Numbered from the stretch's first letter, positions 26,475-35,949 are shown. The stretch is DNA of 64,000 nucleotides from Maritimibacter harenae (GCF_009882975.1 NZ_WTUX01000002.1:170239-234238); one strand, 5' to 3'. Made by a program: numbers and translations. Notes: generated by a model from the letters alone, not told the origin.

Positions 26475-27971
26475 TTGACCACCCGCGTTGACACCCTGCT
26501 GACCCTTTCGGGGGTCGGCAAGACCTTCGGCGGCACCGTCGCGCTGGAGGGGATCGATCTTTCGATCGAGACCGGCAAGGTGCACGCCTTCGTGGGCGAG
26601 AACGGGGCCGGCAAGTCGACGCTGGGCAAGCTGATCGTCGGCGTCCACGCCCCGAGCGCGGGGCGCATCGCGCTCGACGGGGCCGAGGTGCATTTCGCGA
26701 GCCCGGCACAGGCGCTGGACCACGGGCTCGTGGGCATTTCGCAGGAATTGTCGCTGATGCCCCAGCGCACCGTGCTCGACAACATCGCGCTGGGGCGCGA
26801 GGTGATGCGCGGGCCTTTCGTCGATGCGCGTGCGACCCGCGCGGCGGTGCAGGCGGTCATGGACCGTTACGACATGCAGGTCGACCTCGACGCCCGCGTG
26901 GGCGACATCCCCGTGGTCGAGCAGCAGAAGGTCGAGATCCTGCGCGCACTGAGCCGCGATGCCCGCCTCATCGTCTTCGACGAACCCACCGCGCGGCTGC
27001 CCTCCGACCAGGTGGCACCGCTGCTGGCACTGGTGCGCCAGCTGGCCGGGGCCGGGAAGGCGGTGATCTACGTCTCCCATTTCCTCGAGGAAATCCTCGA
27101 AGCCACCGACACCGTCACCATCCTGCGAAACGGGCGCCACATCCGCACGGGGCCGACCGCCAGTGAGACGCACGAGACGTTGGTCGAGGGCGTGACCGGC
27201 AGTGTGCTGGGTGAGCAGTACCCCGAAATCACCGCGCCGGACGCTGCGCAAGCGCCTGTGCTCTCCGTGCGCGGGCTTTCCCGGCCCGGGGTGTTCGAGA
27301 ACGTCTCCTTCGACATCCGTCCCGGTGAGATCGTCGGGCTCGCGGGGCTCGTCGGATCGGGGCGCAGCGAAATCGCGCGCGCCATCCTCGGCGCCGATCC
27401 CGCGACCGGCGAGATCCGTTTCAACGGGGGCGACACCGGCCGCTCCATCGCCGCGCGGCTGGCGGCCGGCATGGCGATGATCCCGGAGAACCGGCGCGAG
27501 CAGGGGCTCATGATCGACCGCCCCATCGTCGAGAACGTCACCCTGTCCCACCTGCGCCGGTTTTCGGGCGCCCTGGGGCTCGACCGGCGGCGCGAGCGCG
27601 CCGAGGTCACGCAGCAATGCACGGCGACCGGGCTCAAATACAATTCGCTCGACGATCCGGCAGCCGCGCTGTCGGGCGGCAATCAGCAGAAGATCCTGTT
27701 CGCCCGCGCGGCGCTGGGCGATCCTGCGCTTCTCATCGCTGACGAACCCACGCGGGGCGTCGACGTGGGGGCGAAACGCTCGATCTACGACCTGATCGCC
27801 GGGCTCGCCGCGCGCGGCAAGGCGATCCTTCTCATCTCGTCGGAGCTCGAGGAAATCCTCGGCCTCAGCCACCGCGTGATCGTCGTGTCGCGCGGACGCG
27901 TGGCCGGAGAGCTCGAAGGCGCCGATCTCACCGAGAGCGCCCTGATGACGGCGGCTTTCAGCGGAACCTGA
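26475..27971 (+). CDS. Ribose-type ABC transporter ATPase with two nucleotide-binding domains
   Basis: Protein of 498 residues, the standard RbsA/XylG length. The first domain has Walker A GENGAGKST at about residues 42-50 and Walker B IVFDEPTARL. The second has the usual degenerate P-loop GLVGSGRSE, a proper signature LSGGNQQK and LLIADEPTRGVDVGAK. The start is a TTG at 26475, 3 bases after the binding-protein stop. No upstream ATG fits, and this TTG gives the expected N-terminus. It powers uptake through the permease that follows 3 bases later. Confidence 0.87.
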   Translation: MTTRVDTLLTLSGVGKTFGGTVALEGIDLSIETGKVHAFVGENGAGKSTLGKLIVGVHAPSAGRIALDGAEVHFASPAQALDHGLVGISQELSLMPQRTVLDNIALGREVMRGPFVDARATRAAVQAVMDRYDMQVDLDARVGDIPVVEQQKVEILRALSRDARLIVFDEPTARLPSDQVAPLLALVRQLAGAGKAVIYVSHFLEEILEATDTVTILRNGRHIRTGPTASETHETLVEGVTGSVLGEQYPEITAPDAAQAPVLSVRGLSRPGVFENVSFDIRPGEIVGLAGLVGSGRSEIARAILGADPATGEIRFNGGDTGRSIAARLAAGMAMIPENRREQGLMIDRPIVENVTLSHLRRFSGALGLDRRRERAEVTQQCTATGLKYNSLDDPAAALSGGNQQKILFARAALGDPALLIADEPTRGVDVGAKRSIYDLIAGLAARGKAILLISSELEEILGLSHRVIVVSRGRVAGELEGADLTESALMTAAFSGT

Positions 27972-27974
27972 CAC

Positions 27975-28913
27975 ATGCAAAGAACCATCCTCTTCGCCAA
28001 GACCTATGGCATCCTCGTCGTCACCGTGCTGCTGTTCGTGGTGCTCGCGCTGACCACGGAAGGCTTCTTCACCGACCGCAACATGCGCAACATCCTCGAC
28101 CAGCAGTCCGGGGTGCTGATCGCGGCCTGCTTCATGACGATGGCGATCATCGCGGGCAATTTCGACATCTCCGTGGGCGCGGTCTATGTCGCCACGCCGC
28201 TGGTCGCGCTGCTGGTGGAGAACGCGACCGGAAGCATCGCGCTGGGCATTCTCGCCGGGCTCGGGGCGGGCGCCGTCATGGGGGCGATCAACGGCATTGC
28301 CGTGACGCGGCTCAAGGTGAATTCCTTCATCGCCACCCTGGCCACGTCCTTCGTCTTCTTCGGAACCGGCTACCTCGTCTCCGACCGCTCCATCATGCGG
28401 CCCGAGACGGACGGCTGGCGCGATCTCGCGCGCACGCGGATCTTCGAACTGACGAGCGCGACCTGGATCGCCATCGCCGTGGTCATCCTAGCGAGCGTCC
28501 TGCTCACCCGCACGCGCTTCGGGCGCAACGTCTATGCCACGGGCGCGAACCGCGAAGCCGCGCGGCTGGCGGGGGTGGCCACGGACCGTGTGCAGATGAT
28601 CACCTTCGTTCTGCTCGCGGGGGCGGCCGCGCTGGCGGGAATCCTCGGCTCCTCGCGGGCCATCTCGGCCCAGCCGTCGGACGACTTCAGCTTCATCTTC
28701 GCGGTCCTCACCGCGGTCATCGTGGGCGGCACGTCGATTGCCGGGGGCGCGGGCGCGATCTGGCGCACGGTCACGGCGGTCTTCTTCCTCGCCTTCCTGT
28801 CGAACGGGTTCAACCTGCACCAGATCGACCCGATCTGGCAGCGCCTGATCGAGGGGTTCGTCATTCTCATAGCCGTCAGCATCGACGCCTGGAGCCAGCG
28901 CCGAAGCGGCTGA
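27975..28913 (+). CDS. Ribose-type ABC transporter permease
   Basis: Inner-membrane subunit of 312 residues, RbsC/BPD_transp_2 family, with around eight to ten hydrophobic segments. Typical pieces are FFTDRNMRNILDQQSGVL, the FDISVGAVY stretch near residue 62, and the late GGTSIAGGAGAIWRTV loop that contacts the ATPase. Three bases separate it from the ATPase gene and 22 from the HyuA-like gene, which has AAGGAG before its start. Substrate unknown. Confidence 0.87.
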   Translation: MQRTILFAKTYGILVVTVLLFVVLALTTEGFFTDRNMRNILDQQSGVLIAACFMTMAIIAGNFDISVGAVYVATPLVALLVENATGSIALGILAGLGAGAVMGAINGIAVTRLKVNSFIATLATSFVFFGTGYLVSDRSIMRPETDGWRDLARTRIFELTSATWIAIAVVILASVLLTRTRFGRNVYATGANREAARLAGVATDRVQMITFVLLAGAAALAGILGSSRAISAQPSDDFSFIFAVLTAVIVGGTSIAGGAGAIWRTVTAVFFLAFLSNGFNLHQIDPIWQRLIEGFVILIAVSIDAWSQRRSG

Positions 28914-28935
28914 AACATCAATCAAGGAGAACACC

Positions 28936-30477
28936 ATGATCCGTATCGGGGTCGATGTGGGCGGCACGAATACCGATGCTGTCGTCATGCGGGGCAAGAG
29001 CTTCGTGGCAGGGGCCAAGTCGCCCACCACGCCGGACGTGACCAGCGGCGCGAAGGCGGCCATCGCCAAGGCGTTGGAAGCGTCCGACGTCGCCGTGGAC
29101 GCGGTCGACGCGGTGATGCTGGGGACCACCCATTTCGTCAACGCGCTGGTGCGCCGCCGTGATCTGTCGCCGACCGGGATCATCCGGCTCTGCCTGCCGT
29201 CGGGGTCCTCGCTGGTGCCCTTCGCCGACTGGCCGCGCGACCTGGTCGAGGCGATCGGCGGCAGGTACCGGCTGGTCGACGGCGGCTACGAGATGGACGG
29301 GCGCGAGATCGCCCCGCTCGACGAGGCGCAGGTGCTGAACGCCGTGGCGGAGCTCAAGGCCGAGGGCTGCACCGAGATCGCGATCTCGGCCGTCTTCTCG
29401 ACCGTGCGCGGCGACATGGAGCAGAGAGCCGCCGACCTGATCCGCGCCGCGCATCCGGACCTTCAGGTCACGGTGAGCCAGGAAATCGGGCGTATCGGGC
29501 TTCTCGAACGGGAAAACGCGGCGATCATCAACAGCGCGCTGCGCCCGCTGGCGGTCGACGTGGTGGCGGCCTTCGGGCGGATGAAGGCCGACCTGGGTCT
29601 GACCTGTCCGGTCTTCTTCACCCGCAACGACGGCACGCTCATCGACACCGTGGAGGTGGAGCGCCTGCCGGTCCTGACCTTCGCCTGCGGCCCAACGAAC
29701 TCCATGCGCGGAGCGGCCTTCCTGTCGGGCCTCGAGAACGCGCTGGTGGTTGATATCGGCGGCACGACGGCGGACGTCGGCGAGGTGCGCGACGGGTTTC
29801 CCCGCCTTGCGGGCACATCCGTCACCGTGGCCGACGTGCAGACCAACTTCTCCATGCCGGACGTGGTCAGCATCGGGCTGGGCGGCGGGTCCATCGTGAA
29901 CGCGGACGCGGGCCGGATCGGGCCGGATTCCGTCGGGCTGGACCTTCTGACCAAGGGCGTCGTGTTCGGTGGAGACACGCTGACGGCCTCCGATGTCGCC
30001 GTGGCGGCGGGGCGCGCCGAGATGGGCACGCATCCGGCGCCAGCCATCGAAGACCTCGATGGCCTCGTGGCCGAGATGGACCGGATGCTCGGTGACGTGG
30101 TCGCACGCTCGCGCACATCGGCCGAAGAGATGCCCGTCCTCGCGGTCGGCGGCGGTTCGGTCCTCATGGGGCCGGTCGTCGATGGACTCGAAGTGGTGCG
30201 GCCCGCGCACCACGACCTGGCCAACGCCGTGGGCGCGGCCATCGCGCAGGTTTCGGGCGAGGTGTCGAAGATCGTTCAGTTGACCGACGACCTCGACCGC
30301 GACACGGCGATCGCGCAAGTGACGCAGGAGGCCTCGGACGCCGCCGTTTCGCGCGGAGCCGAGGCGGGGACGCTCACCGTCCTGTCCGTCTCGGACGTGC
30401 CGCTGGCCTACCTGCCCGGAAACAATCTCGCCATCAGCGTGACCGTGGTGGGCGACCTCAACCTGGAGACTGCATGA
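28936..30477 (+). CDS. Hydantoinase/oxoprolinase-family protein, HyuA-like (short)
   Basis: Protein of 513 residues with the actin-like ATPase fold of hydantoinase A. N-terminal GVDVGGTNTDAVV and the central VVDIGGTTADVGEV are the two phosphate-binding loops, and LGTTHFVNALV is typical of the HyuA N-domain. It is shorter than full HyuA (about 680 residues) and no HyuB partner is seen. Instead it overlaps a DUF917 gene (ATGATGA), a pairing common for this short subgroup. The family uses ATP to open five-membered cyclic imides or lactams such as hydantoins and 5-oxoproline. With the adjacent importer it probably forms an uptake and degradation unit, substrate unknown. Confidence 0.82.
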   Translation: MIRIGVDVGGTNTDAVVMRGKSFVAGAKSPTTPDVTSGAKAAIAKALEASDVAVDAVDAVMLGTTHFVNALVRRRDLSPTGIIRLCLPSGSSLVPFADWPRDLVEAIGGRYRLVDGGYEMDGREIAPLDEAQVLNAVAELKAEGCTEIAISAVFSTVRGDMEQRAADLIRAAHPDLQVTVSQEIGRIGLLERENAAIINSALRPLAVDVVAAFGRMKADLGLTCPVFFTRNDGTLIDTVEVERLPVLTFACGPTNSMRGAAFLSGLENALVVDIGGTTADVGEVRDGFPRLAGTSVTVADVQTNFSMPDVVSIGLGGGSIVNADAGRIGPDSVGLDLLTKGVVFGGDTLTASDVAVAAGRAEMGTHPAPAIEDLDGLVAEMDRMLGDVVARSRTSAEEMPVLAVGGGSVLMGPVVDGLEVVRPAHHDLANAVGAAIAQVSGEVSKIVQLTDDLDRDTAIAQVTQEASDAAVSRGAEAGTLTVLSVSDVPLAYLPGNNLAISVTVVGDLNLETA

Positions 30478-31550
30478 TGACCCCTGTTCTGAACGTCGAC
30501 AAACCCGCCCTGCGCCGCATCGCGCGCGGGGGCGCCGTGCTGGGCTCCGGCGGGGGCGGCGACCCCCACATCGGGCGGCTCATGGCCGAGCAGGAGCTGG
30601 GCGACGACAAGACGGTCTCGGTCGTCTCGCTCGACGACCTGCCGGACGACGCGCTGATCCTGCCCATCGCCATGATGGGCGCGCCGCACGTGATGCTCGA
30701 GCGCTTCCCCGCGGGCAACGAGATCCCGGCGCTGGTCGCCACGATGGAAAAGCTGATGGGGCGCGAAGTGTCGGCGATCCTGTGCATCGAGGCGGGCGGG
30801 TTGAACTCGGTCATCCCCTTCATCGCGGCCGCGCAGTTGGACTTGCCGATCATCGACGGTGACGCGATGGGCCGGGCGTTTCCCGAGCTCCAGATGGTGA
30901 CCTTCACGCTCGCCGGTCTCAATGCCACACCGATGGCGATGTATGACGACAAGGGCAACGGGGCCACGTTCGACACAGTCTCGAACCAGTGGACCGAACG
31001 GCTGGCGCGCGCGCTCACCATCGAGATGGGCGGCGCGGCGATGGTCGGTCTCTACCCGGTCATCGCGGGCGAAATCCGCGATTGCCTGATCAAGGGCAGC
31101 CTGAGCCTTGCCCACCGGATCGGCGACCTGATCGAGACCTACGGCGGACAGGCCACCGAAACCCTGGCCTCGTCGCTGGGCGGCACGATGCTCTTTCATG
31201 GTCGCGTGCGCGACGTGGAGCGCCGGCTCGAAGGCGCTTTCGCCAAGGGCAGCGTGAAGATCGAGGGGCAGGGGGATTTCCGGGGCCGCAACGTGGTGCT
31301 GGGCTTCCAGAACGAGTTCCTCTCGGCCGAGGAAGACGGCCGGATGCTGGCCACCACGCCGGATCTCATCACGCTCATCGACGCCAACACCGGTGCACCC
31401 GTGCCCACCGACACGGTCAAGTACGGGCTGTCGGTGAAGGTGCTGGGCCTGCCCTGCGACCCGATCTGGCGCTCTGACGAGGGGCTGGCCATCGTGGGGC
31501 CGCGCTACTTCGGGATCGACGTGGACTACACGCCGCTCGACGTGGCCTGA
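30474..31550 (+). CDS. DUF917-family protein (S-methyl-thiohydantoin desulfurase-like)
   Basis: Protein of 358 residues. The N-terminus has the family hallmark GGAVLGSGGGGDPHIGR, followed by PIAMMGAPHVMLER and a glycine-rich second half. DUF917 has been renamed after an S-methyl-thiohydantoin desulfurase domain, and members are usually coded beside HyuA-like proteins, as here. The start overlaps the HyuA-like stop by 4 bases. Its 3' end overlaps the 3' end of the convergent LuxR gene by 25 bases. A role in hydantoin-like ring chemistry is inferred from the pair, with no direct functional evidence. Confidence 0.75.
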   Translation: MMTPVLNVDKPALRRIARGGAVLGSGGGGDPHIGRLMAEQELGDDKTVSVVSLDDLPDDALILPIAMMGAPHVMLERFPAGNEIPALVATMEKLMGREVSAILCIEAGGLNSVIPFIAAAQLDLPIIDGDAMGRAFPELQMVTFTLAGLNATPMAMYDDKGNGATFDTVSNQWTERLARALTIEMGGAAMVGLYPVIAGEIRDCLIKGSLSLAHRIGDLIETYGGQATETLASSLGGTMLFHGRVRDVERRLEGAFAKGSVKIEGQGDFRGRNVVLGFQNEFLSAEEDGRMLATTPDLITLIDANTGAPVPTDTVKYGLSVKVLGLPCDPIWRSDEGLAIVGPRYFGIDVDYTPLDVA

Positions 31551-33034
31551 CCGATCCAGCCCAGGCGCTTCGCGGCATCGATCGCGTCGCGCCTGCGGCC
31601 AACGCCCAGCTTGGCGTAGATGCTCTTGAGGTGGAACTTCACCGTGGCCTCGCTCACACCGCGGGCGCGCGCCAGCGCCTTGTTGCTGGTCGCGTCCGGC
31701 AGCAGGCACAGGATGGCGTATTCGGCGCGGGTGAGCTCGGGCGGGGCCGGGTCCACGCGCTCCTCGGCCGCCAGCGGCGCGAGGTAGCCGTCGCGGATGC
31801 GCCGGGCACGGTCGATGAACCGCCGCCGGGCGCGGCATTCGGCGCAGAAGCGCGCGAAGGTCTCGCGCGCCGTGCTGAAGAGGTAGACCCAGCCCTCGGA
31901 TTCGATCGTCTCGAAAACCGGGAGCAGATGGCGCGCCGCGGCGTCGAACCGGCCCTGCTGGATCGCGCGTTCCCCGCGCAGAAGCGCCTGTGTCGCGCGC
32001 AGCCGCGCCAGCGTGAGCGGCACCTCGGCGGCCGTGTCGCCCCAGTTGACCACCATCGAGGTGGTATTGGGCATGACGATCACGATGTGACGCTCGTCCA
32101 GTCCCAGCGGCGGGGGCGCACCGGGCGCGCGGCGCGGGCCCGCGTGGAAGAACTCGTCGCGCATCAGCTGCATCGCGGGCAGCACGTCGGTCATGCCGCG
32201 CACCCGCAGGATGGTCTCGAGTCCCGCGTGCCGTTCCAGCACGCGTTCGTCCTGCGCCGCCTGGCCCACGCGGAACTGGAGCGTGGCAAGCACGAGCAGC
32301 GTCTCGGGCCAGAATTCGCCGTGAACCATCGCGTCCTGCATCGGCTCCAGCGCCTCCGGGGCGGGCAGGATCCCGGTGCGCTCGGCATCGATCCACCAGC
32401 GCACCACGGTGACCATCGCCATTTCGCAATCCGGCGCGCCGGCCGCCTTGAAGCACCGCTCGCCGTCGTCCATCGCCAGACGCGCGGCCGCCAGATCGCC
32501 CGCGCTCACGTGCAGGAAGCCAAGGTGAAGGTGGATGAACCCCTCGAGGTAGTCCGAGCCGCACGCCCGGTAGGCCTCGATCGCGAGCTGCGCGAACTCG
32601 GCCGCCGGCGACAGGTCGAGGCGCCGGAACGCCACCATCAGGAGCATGTTGTAAATCGCCCCGTGACACACGTGATCGTCCGGGTCGAAAAGCGAGATCG
32701 CGTCGACGTAGCCCCACATCGCGTCCGGGCTCAGCGTCGTGTCATGGCCCATGTGCCCCAGCATCTCGATCACGATCAGCGGCGCGTGCTGCTCGGTCAG
32801 TGCCGTGCGCTGTTTCAGGAGAGGCATCTCCGGGTCGAGCCCCAGCGCGCTGAGCAGGTTCTCGTAGCGCTTCATCGCCTGGCGGAAGCGGCCCATCTTG
32901 TAGTCGATGAGGATCTTGACCAGCGTCGCGTCGAGCCCGTCGTCGGGCAGGTCGAAGGCATGCGCGTAGGCCGCGAGTGGGGACTTCAGGGCGGACCTGA
33001 AGGTAATCTCGCTCTCTGGTGCGGATGCGTCCAA
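31526..33034 (-). CDS. LuxR-family transcriptional regulator with large helical sensor region
   Basis: Protein of 502 residues. The C-terminal ~65 residues are a LuxR/GerE DNA-binding domain (LTRAEYAILCLLPDATSNKA, then GVSEATVKFHLKSIYAKLGV). The preceding ~430 residues are helical and Ala/Leu-rich, resembling the TPR-like part of MalT/LAL regulators, but no N-terminal ATPase P-loop is present. It is convergent to, and overlaps by 25 bases, the DUF917 gene, so it is the most likely local regulator of the ABC/HyuA/DUF917 operon. Control of the divergent nirK promoter is less likely, because an NnrR-type box is present there. Confidence 0.78.
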   Translation of the reverse strand: MDASAPESEITFRSALKSPLAAYAHAFDLPDDGLDATLVKILIDYKMGRFRQAMKRYENLLSALGLDPEMPLLKQRTALTEQHAPLIVIEMLGHMGHDTTLSPDAMWGYVDAISLFDPDDHVCHGAIYNMLLMVAFRRLDLSPAAEFAQLAIEAYRACGSDYLEGFIHLHLGFLHVSAGDLAAARLAMDDGERCFKAAGAPDCEMAMVTVVRWWIDAERTGILPAPEALEPMQDAMVHGEFWPETLLVLATLQFRVGQAAQDERVLERHAGLETILRVRGMTDVLPAMQLMRDEFFHAGPRRAPGAPPPLGLDERHIVIVMPNTTSMVVNWGDTAAEVPLTLARLRATQALLRGERAIQQGRFDAAARHLLPVFETIESEGWVYLFSTARETFARFCAECRARRRFIDRARRIRDGYLAPLAAEERVDPAPPELTRAEYAILCLLPDATSNKALARARGVSEATVKFHLKSIYAKLGVGRRRDAIDAAKRLGWIGQATSSGV

Positions 33035-33198
33035 TCTCTCGTCCCCGGCGGCTGTGTCGCCGCGTCACGTCTGCGTTGCGGCAAGTCTATGCCGCGCAGG
33101 TTGCGTGCGGCAAGGCTTGCTGCGGCGCTAACATCGCCCGGGGCCATGCCTGCAAAGCACAAAAAATGTTCTCACTGGCTCGTTCATCGCCCCGAACC

Positions 33199-33212
33199 TT
33201 GCGTTTGCACAA
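33199..33212. promoter_or_regulatory. NnrR/FNR-type box upstream of nirK
   Basis: TTGCGTTTGCACAA fits the TTG-N8-CAA core of NnrR/DNR/FNR sites. Its centre is about 73 bases before the nirK ATG, which leaves room for a class II promoter start near 33247. The same core is found upstream of norC and pseudoazurin. Confidence 0.65.
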
Positions 33213-33278
33213 CATTCGGACGGCGATTGCTTGCTAGCTTTGGGTCAGACGCATTTTAGACCCAAAGGAGTAGGAAAA

Positions 33279-34397
33279 ATGCTGACCCGTAGAGCCGCCC
33301 TGTTCGGAGCCGCCGGAATCGCTGCCGCGCCTCTGATCGCCACCGCCGCCAAAGCGGAGGAAGCCATGACCCCCGTGGCGGCCCCGGCCGATCTGTCGAA
33401 GCTCAAGCGCATCAAGCGCGAGCTGGTCGCGCCGCCGTTCGTTCACGAGCACGAACAGGTGGCCCCCGGCGACCCGCGGATCGTCGAGTTCGAGATGGAG
33501 ATCGTCGAGAAGGAGATCGAGGTCGATCGTGGCGCTTATCTCCAGGGGATGACGTTCAACGGGTCCATCCCGGGACCGATGATGGTGGTCCACCAGGACG
33601 ACTACGTGGAGCTCACGCTGATCAACCCGGCCCGGAACATGCTTCAGCACAACGTCGACTTCCACGCCGCGACCGGCGGCCTGGGTGGCGGGGCGCTCAC
33701 GCTGGTGAACCCCGGCGAGAAGACGGTGCTGCGCTTCAAAGCGACCCGTTCGGGCACCTTCGTCTACCACTGCGCCCCCGGCGGCCCCATGATCCCGTGG
33801 CACGTCGCCGCCGGCATGGTCGGCACGATCATGGTCCTGCCGCGTGAAGGGTTGTCCGACCACAAGGGCCGCCCCGTCACCTACGACCGGGTCTACTACA
33901 TCGGGGAAAACGAGTTCTACATCCCGAAGGACGAGAAGGGGAACTACAAGCGTTACGCCGACGTGGGCGAAAGCTATCCGGACACCGAGGAAGTGATGAA
34001 CGGGCTGATCCCCAGCCACGTGGTCTTCAACGGCGCGGTGGGCGCGCTCACGGGCGACAAGGCGCTGACCGCCAAGGTCGGGGAAAAGGTGCTCTTCGTG
34101 CACAGCCAGGGCAACCGTGACACCCGTCCGCACCTGATCGGTGGCCACGGCGACCTGGTCTGGGAGCACGGCAAGTTCAGCAACGTGCCCGATCGTGACC
34201 TCGAGACCTGGTTCATCCGGGGCGGGTCCGCCGGCGCGGCGCTCTACGAGTTCCTTCAGCCTGGCCTCTACGCCTACGTGAACCACAACCTGATCGAGGC
34301 GGTGAACCTCGGGGCCACGGCGCACGTCAAGGTCGAGGGCGCCTGGAACAACGACCTTATGGAGCAGGTGGTCGCCCCGACCGAGATGATCAGCTGA
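33279..34397 (+). CDS. nirK: Copper-containing nitrite reductase
   Basis: Periplasmic NO-forming nitrite reductase, 372 residues, two cupredoxin domains. The N-terminus has a twin-arginine-like signal (TRRAALFG followed by a hydrophobic stretch). Type 1 and type 2 copper ligands are all seen: LQHNVDFH (two His plus the catalytic Asp), YHCAP (His, Cys), then the His in PWHVAAGM and its Met. The second catalytic His is in [10 protein letters not shown] and the last type 2 His in NHNLIEAV. I chose the ATG at 33279 with AGGAG 8 bases upstream over the longer open frame. nirV follows after a hairpin. Electrons probably come from the pseudoazurin encoded at 41969. Confidence 0.96.
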   Translation: MLTRRAALFGAAGIAAAPLIATAAKAEEAMTPVAAPADLSKLKRIKRELVAPPFVHEHEQVAPGDPRIVEFEMEIVEKEIEVDRGAYLQGMTFNGSIPGPMMVVHQDDYVELTLINPARNMLQHNVDFHAATGGLGGGALTLVNPGEKTVLRFKATRSGTFVYHCAPGGPMIPWHVAAGMVGTIMVLPREGLSDHKGRPVTYDRVYYIGENEFYIPKDEKGNYKRYADVGESYPDTEEVMNGLIPSHVVFNGAVGALTGDKALTAKVGEKVLFVHSQGNRDTRPHLIGGHGDLVWEHGKFSNVPDRDLETWFIRGGSAGAALYEFLQPGLYAYVNHNLIEAVNLGATAHVKVEGAWNNDLMEQVVAPTEMIS

Positions 34398-34421
34398 CGC
34401 GTTCGGCAATCGCATGACACC

Positions 34422-34447
34422 GGGGCGGCCGCGAAAGCGGCCGCCCC
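34422..34447 (+). promoter_or_regulatory. Hairpin between nirK and nirV
   Basis: GGGGCGGCCGC (34422-34432) and GCGGCCGCCCC (34437-34447) form a perfect 11-bp stem closed by a GAAA tetraloop. Only AATTTC follows. It could be a leaky terminator or a stability element setting nirK mRNA above nirV. Confidence 0.7.
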
Positions 34448-34466
34448 AATTTCGTTGGAGACTTCA

Positions 34467-35252
34467 ATGACACCGATCCCCGCCATGACCCTTGTCGCGC
34501 TCGCAGGTTTCCTCGGCCTGTGGGGCGACGAGGCCCCCGACGTGGCGACGCCCGAACTGGTCGAGATCCCGTCCGGCACCGTCGCCTTCCGCCCCTTCGG
34601 CAACTTCAGTCACGCGGACAAGACCCGCACGCCGGCGGCCCGCGCGGTCGAGGTGGCGGGGTTCGAGATCATGAAATACCAGGTTTCGCGCTCTGATTGG
34701 CGCGCCTGCGTTGCCGCCGGCGCCTGTGACGGCGAACGGGCGCTCGACGGTGCGCTTCCGCAGACGCATGTCAACTTCCACGATGCGCAGGCCTATGCCG
34801 GGTGGTTGTCGCAGGCGACGGGCGACACCTGGCGCCTTCCGACCGAAGAAGAGTGGCAGCGCGCGGCGGCCGAACGCTATGGCGATGCCACCCCGCGCGG
34901 GACCGACGCTCTTGATCCCGGCGAGCGCATGCTCGAACAATACGAACGTGGCGTCCTGCTGCGTGACGGCACCAGCGCCGCGCTGCGCCCGGCCGGCGGC
35001 TTCGGCACGAACTCGATGGGCGTGGCCGACATCGCCGGCAGCGTGTGGGAGTGGACCAGCGGCTGCATGGAGACGGGCACGCTCGACGCGTCCGGACGGG
35101 TCATCGACAGCACGCCCTATTGCACCGTGCGCATGGCGGGCGGCCGTCACCGGGCCGGGATCATCGACTTCATCCGGGATCCGCAGGTGGGCGGCTGCGC
35201 GGTGGGGCTTCCGCCGGATTACCTTGGCTTCCGCCTGGTGCGCGAGCGCTAG
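34467..35252 (+). CDS. nirV: NirV, formylglycine-generating-enzyme-like protein
   Basis: Protein of 261 residues with an N-terminal hydrophobic signal. It belongs to the FGE/sulfatase-modifying-factor fold: VEIPSGTVAFRPFG, YQVSRSDWRACVAAGAC, NFHDAQAYAGWLSQATGDTWRLPTEEEW (key part WRLPTEEEW) and the late GSVWEWTSGCM and GGRHRAG blocks. It is known as the partner of nirK in Rhodobacter, with unclear function. The ATG is preceded by GGAG at 34457-34460. Its stop lies one base from the stop of convergent nnrU, so the nirKV and nor transcripts meet tail to tail. Confidence 0.88.
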   Translation: MTPIPAMTLVALAGFLGLWGDEAPDVATPELVEIPSGTVAFRPFGNFSHADKTRTPAARAVEVAGFEIMKYQVSRSDWRACVAAGACDGERALDGALPQTHVNFHDAQAYAGWLSQATGDTWRLPTEEEWQRAAAERYGDATPRGTDALDPGERMLEQYERGVLLRDGTSAALRPAGGFGTNSMGVADIAGSVWEWTSGCMETGTLDASGRVIDSTPYCTVRMAGGRHRAGIIDFIRDPQVGGCAVGLPPDYLGFRLVRER

Positions 35253-35253
35253 C

Positions 35254-35949
35254 TCAGCCGGGCACCGGGGAGACGCCGATCACCGGCATGTGGAGCAGGT
35301 AGAGCCCGATCCAGATCGCCACGCCGACGCCCGCCCGCGTAACCAGCGCGCGGGCGTTCTTCGCGCGCCATGTCCGGTCGATGAGCGGGGCAGGGGACAG
35401 AAGCGCCGTCGCGGCGAAGAAGTCCCGCGCCTGCGCCGGTTCCAGCGCGCGCCGCGCCCGGGCGTCGAAGGCGGGGATCGCGGCGAGGGCCAGAAGGCCG
35501 AAGGCACCGAAGAGTATCACGTGCGCCAGATCGCCGTTCGGGAAGAGGTGCGCGATGGCCCAGAGCGCCAGCGCGAGAAAGAGGGGGTGGCGCGAGAGCG
35601 CCGCGAGCCCTGGGTCGGAGGGGTCGAACACCGCGTTGCGCCGCCCCCCCAGCGTGTAGGGCTGGCCGAGCCCCGCGCCGATCGCGGCCAGCACCATCGC
35701 CACGGGCATCGCGAGGTTGGGGACCCAGCGCGTCCAGGGCATCTGGGGCCAGAGCTCCACGTAGGGTGCGCGCCCGGCGGCCGAGATGACCCAGACCAGC
35801 AGCGCGAGCGAAAGAAGCCCGTAGACGGAGAAATAGGCGCGCCGCCCGACCGCGGCGATCAGCCGGTCGCGCAGGCCCCCGACACGCGGCAGGAAATGGC
35901 TCCCCACGAAGAGGGCCAGCGCGAGGGCGTATTCGCTCCAGCCGGTCAC
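35254..35949 (-). CDS. nnrU: NnrU-family membrane protein
   Basis: Integral membrane protein of 231 residues with about six hydrophobic segments. The N-terminal LFVGSHFLPRV and the LYVELWP-like periplasmic region are followed by LSRHPLFLALALWAIAHLFPNGD, whose RHP-x-n-W-x2-H pattern is the NnrU/isoprenylcysteine methyltransferase-like signature. In Rhodobacter nnrU is the last gene of the nor operon and is needed for normal NO metabolism. The start overlaps the nnrT-like stop by 4 bases. Confidence 0.82.
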   Translation of the reverse strand: MTGWSEYALALALFVGSHFLPRVGGLRDRLIAAVGRRAYFSVYGLLSLALLVWVISAAGRAPYVELWPQMPWTRWVPNLAMPVAMVLAAIGAGLGQPYTLGGRRNAVFDPSDPGLAALSRHPLFLALALWAIAHLFPNGDLAHVILFGAFGLLALAAIPAFDARARRALEPAQARDFFAATALLSPAPLIDRTWRAKNARALVTRAGVGVAIWIGLYLLHMPVIGVSPVPG

